Source: Antilocapra americana
Lineage: Eukaryota; Chordata; Mammalia; Artiodactyla; Antilocapridae
Reading direction: 5' to 3'
DNA length: 64,000 nucleotides
Assembly (NCBI GenBank): GCA_007570785.1
Contig: ML664157.1
Span: forward strand, 7,272,074-7,336,073
Shown in pieces: positions 56,617 to 64,000 of the stretch. Below the pieces are notes generated by a model, which was not told the DNA's origin, ran no database searches, and was given only the letters and a program-made list of their open reading frames with translations. How positions within the stretch are numbered: position 1 is the stretch's first letter; the number at the start of each line of letters is the position of its first letter. The position numbers and the translations under genes were made by a program.

Positions 56617-56656
56617 CTCCATGGACTGCAGCATGCCAGGCCTCTTTGTCTATGGT
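56617..56656 (-). mobile_element. tiny BovB/SINE-type fragment, reverse
   Basis: Only 'ctccatggactgcagcatgcc' and 'aggcctctttgtctatgg' are recognisable as ruminant retroposon sequence. No ends are seen. Confidence 0.5.
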
Positions 56657-56764
56657 ATTTTAATACTACAGTAAAGCTAGTCATATAAACTGTTTTGTTG
56701 CCCAAGGTATTTAAAAGTTATGTTTATACTAGACTGTAGTCTATTAAGACTGCAATAGCATTAT

Positions 56765-58445
56765 ATCTGAAAAATAAGAAATGTAGATCAATGGAACAGA
56801 ATAGAAAGCCCAGAGATAAACCCATGTGCCTATAGCCACCTAATTTATAACAGAGGAGACAAGAATATACAGTGGAGGAAAGACAGTCTGCTCAAGAAGT
56901 GGTACAGGGAAAACTGGACAGCTACATGTAAACAAATGAAATTAGAATACTTCCTAACACTATATACAAAAATTAACTCAAATGGATTAAAGTCCTAAAA
57001 GAAGGCCTGATACTATAAAACTCTGAGAGAAAAACACAGGTAGAACAGTCTTTGACATAATTGTAGCAAGATCTTTTTCAATCTACCACTTAAGAGTAAT
57101 GGGGGAAAAAAAAGTAATGGTATGAAAACACAAATAAACAAATGGTAACTAATTAAACTTAAAGCTTTTGAACAACAAAAGACACCATAAAAATAAACCA
57201 AAAAGAGACCCTCAGAAGGAGAGAAAATCTTTGCAAACAAAGCAATCAACAGGTATAAATCTCCAAACTATATAAACAGCTAATTCAGCTCAATATCAAA
57301 AAACAAAAAACCCAATCAAATGGACAGAAGATCAAGATACACAGTTCTCCAAAGAAGAAATATAGATGGCCAAAAATCACATGAAAAGATGCTCAACATC
57401 ACTAATTATTAGAGAAAGGCAAATCAAAACTACAATGAGGTATCACCTCACACTGGTCAGAATGGCTATCATCAAAACTCTACAAACAGTAAATTCTGGA
57501 GTGGGTGTGGAGAAAGGGGAACCCTCCTAAACTGCTGGTGGGAATGTGAATTGATATAGCCACTATGGAGAACAGCATGGAAGTTCCTTAAAAAACTAAA
57601 AATAGAGCTCCCATATGACCCAGTAACCCCACTCCTAGGAAGTTATCTGGAGAAAATCATAATTTGAAAAGGTACAGGCACCCTAATGTTCACTGCAGCA
57701 TTATTTACAATAGCCAGGGCATGGAAGCAGCCTAAATGTCCGTCAATGGAGGAATGCATAAAGAAGATGTGGTAGACATATACAATGGACTATTATTCAA
57801 CCATAAAAAAGAAGGAAATCCTGCCATTTGCAGCAACATGGATGGACCTAGAGATTACCATGCTAAGTGAGGTCAGTCAGACAAAGACAGATATCATGTG
57901 ATATCACTCGTACATGGAATCCCTGGTGGCGCAGACAGTAAAGAATCTGCCTACAATGAAGGAGACTTGGGTTGGAAGATCCCCTGGAGAAGGGAATGGC
58001 AACCTACTCCAGTATTCTTGCCTGGAGAATTCTATGGACAGAGGAGCCTGGAGGGCTACAGTCTGTGGGGGCACAAAGAGTTGGACACGACTGAGTGACT
58101 AACACTTTGATACATGGAATCTAATAAATATGATATGAATGTACTTATTTACAAAACAGAAACAGACTCACAGACATAGAAAACAAACATATAGTTACTG
58201 AAAGAGAAACACTGGGGGAAAGGATAAATTAGAAGTTGGGACTAACAGATATACATTTCTCTATATAAAACAGATAATCAACAAGGATCTACTGTATAGT
58301 ACAGGTAACTCTACTCAATATTCTATAATAACCTATATGGGAAAAGAATCTGAAAAAGAATAGATATATGTACATGTATAACTGAACCACTTTGTTGTAC
58401 CTGAAGCTAACACAACATCATAAATCAACTATACTCCAATATAAG
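56765..58445 (+). mobile_element. L1 ORF2 3' region and 3' UTR, forward, with a SINE inside
   Basis: Typical text includes 'gaacagaatagaaagcccag', 'gaagaaatatagatggcc', 'catgaaaagatgctcaacatc', 'catatgacccagtaacccc', 'gcaacatggatggacctag' and the 3' UTR 'ggatctactgtatagtacagg'. It is about 1.5 kb excluding the SINE. The reading frame is broken and no intact ORF2 remains. Confidence 0.9.
57921..58110 (+). mobile_element. Bov-tA SINE, forward, inside L1, 10-bp TSD
   Basis: The identical flanks tacatggaat at 57911-57920 and 58111-58120 define it. The B-box segment 'ttcgatccctggg' has been lost (gggttggaagatcc). Confidence 0.94.
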
Positions 58446-58464
58446 ATAAAATCTTTTTAATAAA

Positions 58465-58555
58465 TTAGTTTCTTAGTTTAACTAGCTACATTCAAATGTT
58501 CCATAAACACATGTGGCTGATAGCTATCATGTTAGATAATGCAATTCTAGAAGTT
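58465..58555 (-). mobile_element. hAT-like fragment related to 11896-12075
   Basis: The text 'acacatgtggctgatagctatc' and 'gataatgcaattctagaag' fits the end of the same mammal-wide family in the opposite orientation. Confidence 0.5.
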
Positions 58556-58725
58556 CTTTAGCATAAGCCAAAATACCTATTTTACTCATTATTTCTACTA
58601 TTACACTCTGGGACGAAATGGTATGTACATTAAATGTATTATCAGGAAATTTGTAAAGAACTGACGAGAAATTTTCTAAATATGCTTATCAAATATATTT
58701 GATTAGAATATCATTTGGAAAGCTT

Positions 58726-58930
58726 AGACATTTGCTGGTGGCTCAGACAGTAAAGAATCTGCCTGCAATGCAGAAGACCCGGATTCAATCCCTGAGTTGT
58801 GAAGATCCCCTGGAGGAAGAAATGGCAACCCACTCCAGTATTCTTGCCTGGAGAATTTCATGGACAGAGGAGCCTGGGGGAGTCACAAAGAGTCCAACAC
58901 AACTGAGTGATAAACACTTTCACTTCTTCA
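58726..58930 (+). mobile_element. Bov-tA SINE, forward
   Basis: It runs from 'acatttgctggtggctcag' to 'caacacaactgagtgataaac', with a 15-bp deletion in 'gcgggctacagtccatg' and a cacttc-rich tail. Confidence 0.91.
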
Positions 58931-59862
58931 CTTCAATTATTGAGATATTTGGAATATTGTTCAAGGACTCCAGATCATTTACATTTTATCAAAAGTTAGT
59001 CTTAGAAAATATAAGTTCTACAAGTCACCCTCTCCAAATTTGCATATACTTGTTAAAGATAACTAATTTAGGAAATTAACCATGCGTAGCTTTACTGACA
59101 GAATGGCCTCAAATAAGCTACAAACCACATTCTATAAGAAAAAAGACAATGTCTGGTAAGCAAGCGAGCCCCTGCAGACCTATAGCTGAAATGCCTGTGG
59201 CTATCTTGGAAAAGACTGTGGATTCATTTATTATCACAACAGCTTTTAGCTAGTCCTCTGAGACTAAAGCAAACTGTCCTTGTGTGAGCCTGACCTGAAT
59301 TGAAGAGGAAACTCTGGGAGGTTGAAAAAGAGTTCAGTGTAAAAGTAGGTGGGTTTGGGGAGAACAAACAGCCACTTGGTGGCTGAAGCAATAAGTGCCC
59401 TGAAAGTGACCATTGCTTTTTCTTTCCTTCCTTCAATCTTTCCTGCCTGCCTGCCTTCTTTTCCTTGAGTCAATTGAAAAGTTGTTTTAGGAATTCTTTC
59501 TAAGTTTGATAAATCCCAAGTTGGGACCAATTATGTAAAAAAAGGTTTCTTTTAAAAAGTCATTTTAAAAGCCACTAGCCTCCCTCCATGCAAACAATTT
59601 GCATAATAGATAAATGACTCACCAGCTCTGGATGTGCTCTCTACAGTAGTGATTAAAAGAAATGGTACAGTTTGAAACAGAGATACATGTATTTGACAAG
59701 CGAGATGCTACCATGAAGAAGGCAAAAATAAATTTCATAAATGGAGTAACTCCAAAAAGAAGGTGAGCTCACAGAACAAACTTTGGTTTTTAACTCTGTG
59801 CTTAATTCTTTAATCCAGTAAGTTTAAAATACAAAAGATAAAGTACTTCCTTCTGTATAGGA
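58931..59862. other. unassigned sequence
   Basis: No gene or repeat is recognised. A pyrimidine-rich stretch with three CTGC units lies at about 59428-59465, and it underlies the reverse-strand frames there. Confidence 0.45.
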
Positions 59863-60063
59863 CAGGAGTGGGCAAACTTTTTCTATCAAGGGCCAGATAG
59901 CAAATATTTTAGACCATGTGGGCCCCCGCTCATCTCTACCGTCTAGTCTTTGCTATTTTGTTTTACAAACTTTTAAAAATGTAAAAATCATTTTAAGCTT
60001 AGAACCACATAAAAACATGCAAGGACCTGCATCTGCTCACAGGCCCTAGTTTGCAGACACCTG
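59863..60063 (+). mobile_element. hAT-Charlie type relic
   Basis: The left end 'caggagtgggcaaacttttt' is followed by 'ggccagatagcaaatatttt' and 'gaccatgtgggcc'. The right end 'agtttgcagacacctg' is the imperfect inverted repeat of the left. The family is the widespread one with 'ggcaaactttttctgtaaagg' termini. Confidence 0.75.
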
Positions 60064-60147
60064 ACCTAGAAAACTGTCTTGTCCAGATATCAATAGGACA
60101 TGAAAACTTGGAGCTTCATTAATTGCTCCATACCTTGCCCCCGACCC

Positions 60148-60352
60148 AAGCTTCCCAGGTGGCTCAGTGGTAAAGCATCCACCTGCCAAGCTGGAGATGT
60201 GTGTTCAAACCCTGGGTTGGGAAGATCCCTAGTGAAGGAAATGGCAACCCACTCCAGTATTCTTGCTTGGAAAATTCCATGGACAGAGGAGCCTGGCAGG
60301 TTATAGTCCATGGGGCCGCAAAGAGTCGGACATGACTTAGCAGCTAAACACC
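60148..60352 (+). mobile_element. Bov-tA SINE, forward
   Basis: It is full length, from 'agcttcccaggtggctcag' to 'cggacatgacttagcagc'. Confidence 0.92.
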
Positions 60353-60499
60353 GACATCTGTCCCACTCAACAGCTACCTTAAAAATCGTGACGAATCTCT
60401 AAAAAGCATTGTCTGTAGACCAGTGGACAAATACCAGTTGACTTTTTAAATAAGTGTTTCATTAAGGCCTCTTTCACTATTAAATATTACACATTCTTG

Positions 60500-60712
60500 T
60501 GTGTGTGCATGTGCTCAGTTGTGTCCAACTCTTTGCAACCCCATGGACCACCAGGCTCCTCTGTCTGTGGAATTTTCCAGGCAAGCATACTGAAATCGGT
60601 TGCCATTTCCCACTCCAGGGGATCTTCCTGACCCAGGAATACAACCTGCGTCTCCTGTGTCTTCTGCGTTGGTGGGTGGATTCTTTACCACTATGCTACC
60701 TGGAAAGCTCAA
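60500..60712 (-). mobile_element. Bov-tA SINE, reverse
   Basis: It runs from 'gtgctcagttgtgtccaac' to the inverted head 'atgctacctggaaagctc'. A small deletion removes 'ctgtagcc' after 'ccatgga'. Confidence 0.91.
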
Positions 60713-60839
60713 AAGACATCTTGGCAAGCTCTCCAATCACTGTTCCATGCAAGCAGGTTGTCAAGTCATAAGGGTACTCAAGAAGACTGATGGTGGGCTC
60801 CAGGTGGTAGGAACTAAATTGTATATCAAGCGAAAAATA

Positions 60840-61062
60840 AGAACAGCTAACATTTATTAAATGTTTTACATATGCCAGACAATTTACTAGGGTTATATTA
60901 TTTCTCTTTTATAAGAGCCATCTTACAAGGTAAGTACTGATTCTGCCTTCATTTTAGAAATGAAACTAAGGCACAGATTAGTTATGTAATTGTTGACTGG
61001 TAAACATCTAGTCAATGCAAGAGCTAGTATTCAATCTGTAGTGCATTGGAATCTATGCACTA
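60840..61062 (+). mobile_element. MIR element, forward
   Basis: The text 'cagctaacatttattaaatg', 'catatgccagacaatttac', 'cattttagaaatgaaactaagg', 'ctggtaaacatctagtc' and 'gagctagtattcaatctg' gives the MIR order over about 220 bp. Confidence 0.8.
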
Positions 61063-61133
61063 GACCAGGGTTGGCAAACTTTTTCTATAAAAGACCAAAT
61101 AAATAATATTGTAGTTTTTGCAGGACATAGAGC
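61063..61133 (+). mobile_element. hAT-Charlie left-end fragment
   Basis: The text 'accagggttggcaaactttttc' and 'ttgcaggacatagag' matches the left end of the element at 59863-60063. Confidence 0.65.
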
Positions 61134-61179
61134 CTCCATCATAACTACACACCTTCAAGTGGAATGATTTACCCTGTTG

Positions 61180-62110
61180 TTCAAGTCAGAAACAAGGCTA
61201 CCACTCTTAAGACCTAACTCTGAGTCATCTATTAAATTCTCACATACTATCCACCACTTAACTCTACTTCCAAAACATATTTCAAACTCATCCTTTTCTT
61301 TTAGAATCTACCACCACCACCCAAATATAAATTATGACTCTTCACCTGAATTTCTGCAATAGACTTATTCTCTTTGGTACCAACTATGATACCCCTTAAT
61401 CGATTTTCCATACAGCAGTCAGGATGGAGATTTTAAATTGGATCACATCATTCCCTTGCTTGAAGTCCTTAAGTGGCTTCAATGGCACTTAGAATAAAAG
61501 CCAAACTCTAAACATGGCATGGAAATTATATGCAAGACTGGCCTCTACTGAGATCTTCGTTTTCCATTCACTCATTCACTCATTCAGTCAGTCACTCACT
61601 CAGACACACTAGCCATCTTTCAGGTCCTAAAATGCACCAAGTTTGTTCTTAATTTAGGAGCCTTTAAACATGTTCTTTCTTCTTCTACAAATCATTTCCT
61701 TCCCCATTTTCAAGACTTAATCTGATATTTTAATGAATTAGTCTAAATGTTACCTTAGAAAAGTCATTCCTTACCACTCAAATGAAGTTAGCTTTCCCCT
61801 TGTTTTCTCATTTTCCTCCCAGAGATTCTGTTTTTTCTTTCTTTGCACTATTCCATAAGCATGCAGGTTTCTTTGTGTATTGTGTGCCTCCCAAGAAAAC
61901 ACCACAAAAGCAGAGGCAGAGTTCTTGAACCATAATATACATTTAATGAATGTTGCCAAATGAACAGACTACTTAATGAAATTCCCACCTGAATCTGCTC
62001 TCCACGAGGGCAAGATTTTGCCTTATTGGTGATGGTGTTTTACATAGCTCTCAGAAGAGTATATTGCATATAGCAGATATTCAATAACTGTTCATTGTAT
62101 TAAATATATA
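61180..62110 (+). repeat. long ancient mammal-wide repeat (L2-like, unresolved)
   Basis: The series 'caggatggagattttaaattg', 'tggcttcaatggcacttag', 'ccaggtcctaaaatgcacc'-like text, 'ccacgagggcaagattttgcc' and 'gcagatattcaataactg' follows the layout of old LINE 3' ends. A TCAC/TCAT-rich tract interrupts it at 61568-61606. The reverse frame at 61771-61959 is incidental. Confidence 0.5.
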
Positions 62111-62799
62111 TTTTAATATATATAAACCATAGGATTTTGAGTATATGTGTTTTATAAATGAAGTTTATAAACTTAGAATCAAGCAATTTAATCTAGGTCA
62201 AAGAACCTTGTTGGTTGAGCCACACTTTAAATACAGGTTTTATTTCCGAAGCATGTGCCACACATGTGGAAAGATCTCCATTAGTACATTCCTGAAAACT
62301 TCATGAGATCTTAAACACATTGTTATTTACAAGCTATTTGCAAGTCTTCATAGAAACTTCTATTTCTCTGTAAAACATCAGTTATATCATTTCTTATCCT
62401 CCTCATTTACTTGCTGGTAATTATGTCTTTAATTATGTTTCCATAATTCAGGGCATACATTTTATATACTCAGTAATACCATAAACACCTTGAGGATATG
62501 ATGAATCTTCTGTGAAACCCACATGAGGTTCCAAGTAAGACATTAGGTAAAACATGTTGTCGCATCTCCTTATATTTTGCTTTTTATTATCACTGTGATT
62601 TGCTTGCATGTTGGTGTGCTTTCTGAGCACTTTTTCCCAAACTTTTTCATTCTTGAAGTAGCCTCTTGATATGTTCTACTTTAGCTGCTGGAAAACAAAG
62701 ACAATCTTTGAACTAAGGATCGAGTGGTTTGAACATATGTGTATTTACTAAGCTCAATGAAATTGAAATTGAATCTTTTTATTTTATCAGGTGATGGTA
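62111..62799. other. unassigned AT-rich sequence
   Basis: Nothing is recognised in about 690 bp. Confidence 0.45.
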
Positions 62800-63012
62800 T
62801 TTTAGTTGCTAAGCTGTGTCCAACTCTTGTGACCCCATGGACTGTAGCCCACCAGGTTCCTCTGTCCGTTGGGATTCTCCAGGCAAAAATACTGGAGTGG
62901 GTTGCCATTTCCTTCTCCAGGGGATCTTTCTGACCCAGGGAATAAACCTAGGTCTCCTGCATTGCAGGCAGTCTCTTGCATTTAAGGAAGATTCTTTACC
63001 AACTGAGCCACA
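62800..63012 (-). mobile_element. Bov-tA SINE, reverse
   Basis: It runs from 'tttagttgctaagctgtgtcc' to the inverted head 'aactgagccacatat'. A local duplication around 'gcaggcagtctcttgcattt' lies in the B-box region. Confidence 0.91.
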
Positions 63013-63171
63013 TATATATTCCTTTATTTGATCAGAGAGAATCCTAACTCTTTGGCACCTGTATATTTCAACAACTTTGCTTCTGAAGCACCATTTAATA
63101 CACTCAGAGAGCATTTGTTGCTTAAAGACATTAAAGAAATACTAAATGCTATTTAAAGTTTTGTGGTTATT

Positions 63172-63174
<3 letters not shown>

Positions 63175-63253
<79 letters not shown>
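63175..63253. repeat. compound (AT)n(AG)n microsatellite
   Basis: About 23 AT units (63175-63220) pass directly into about 16 AG units (63221-63253). Confidence 0.97.
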
Positions 63254-63257
<4 letters not shown>

Positions 63258-64000
63258 AATGAGGTCTGGGGGACATTAACCCTGTTGAGAAGAAAATGGT
63301 ATGTGAATTACATCAGGCTAAGATTCTTTACAACAAAATCACATGACTAAATTAAGTTGTGAAGGGGTCTCCTCAAGGAGAGAGTGGTGAATACAGTCTT
63401 ACCATCATTATCAATTTTTGTCCCACTCCAGTCTGATGGCAGAACAAGAAGGGAGACCAAAGATTGTTAATGTAATTTAAACAATGTGTAAAATATAAAG
63501 CAAATGATAATAATTTCTTTCCCAAGGGTTTATGCAATTAAATTTTCCATCAGAATCATTACGTTCACTATGATTTGAAGCAGCGACGGCAGCAGGGACA
63601 GCTAGCCTGTGGCATACATGCAGCCATGGCTGCTTCCATGCCTAAAGCAGTTATCATTTATTGATTACACTGCACTTTCCTACCAAGCCCAAAGGAGGCC
63701 TCAGAATTCTCTTCAGCATGACTTTAAAGCCAGTGGCTTCCAAAATTAGAATTGGAAGCAAAGGTCAACACAGAGCTATAGAATCATTAACTGCAAACAG
63801 GAGGTGGAAGGAATATCGTTAAACATGTGCATATCACAGCACTGAGCAGAATGAAGCAATCAGATTAATCCACCAATACCTCTCCTTCTGCTCTGTGATT
63901 AACAAGTTTGATAAATTGTATTGTGCCCACCTGGAACCTGATACAATCAGGTGCAGAAGCTGGCAATCGGAAACACTAGTAATTTATATCCCATCCTTCA
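63254..64000. other. non-repetitive end of window with a small inverted repeat
   Basis: No repeat or gene is recognised. The last 500 bp contain ATTA-type cores and, at 63928-63953, two E-box-like sites (cacctg and caggtg) around cctgat-aca-atcagg. It reads like possible conserved non-coding DNA, but conservation cannot be judged here. Confidence 0.35.

Noticed and set aside
59224..59530. overlapping reverse frames of 70 and 88 codons
   Set aside because: They are overlapping frames over a pyrimidine-rich low-complexity stretch with no recognisable motif.

Overview
The window looks like ruminant (bovid-type) nuclear DNA from a gene-poor intergenic or intronic stretch. The evidence is its repeats. 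There are about 35 copies of the tRNA-derived Bov-tA/Bov-A2 SINE family, five pieces of the RTE-type LINE BovB, several older artiodactyl CHR SINEs and many L1 pieces. Beneath these lie mammal-wide MIR, L2 and hAT/Tigger fossils. I found no host protein-coding gene, no exon chain, no rRNA or functional tRNA gene and no CRISPR array. The long open frames are either the decayed endonuclease/reverse transcriptase of BovB or chance translations of SINEs and microsatellites. Family names come from recognising consensus features by eye, so boundaries are approximate to within about 5-20 bases unless a target-site duplication (TSD) fixes them.

Layout. 0-12.7 kb: AT-rich unique sequence with scattered SINEs, a 61-bp L1 stub, a CHR SINE, MIR, hAT and LTR-like fossils, several carrying younger SINEs inside them. 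12.8-26.3 kb: a BovB-rich block. It has an L1 3' end abutting a 2.6-kb BovB (13173-15809), a BovB 3' piece at 17308-17836, a 1-kb copy at 19805-20815, a 3' stub at 22045-22318 and a reverse-strand copy at 24996-26276 that itself carries a small inverted L1 insertion. 26.3-34.3 kb: mostly unique sequence with MIR, L2 and one CHR. 34.3-41.4 kb: another reverse BovB, then L1 pieces, one of them broken by a MER1-type hAT element. 41.4-51.1 kb: SINE clusters, a 59-bp AC microsatellite and the most unique-looking sequence (42.3-43.0 and 43.6-44.3 kb). 51.1-58.5 kb: L1-rich, including a reverse-strand ORF2 region, a forward ORF2/3'UTR region, a CHR SINE and a SINE split by a polyadenylated 3'UTR retrocopy. 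58.5-64 kb: SINEs, two related hAT fossils, MIR, an old L2-like element, an AT/AG compound microsatellite and a final non-repetitive 700 bp.

Nothing here forms a gene system. The informative content is the insertion stratigraphy: many nested insertions with readable target-site duplications that order the activity of MIR, hAT, L1, BovB, CHR and Bov-tA. The best single observation is the retrocopy at 55170-55379, which has an AATAAA signal, 22 A residues and a matching TSD, inside a ruminant-specific SINE. No novel biological system is evident.
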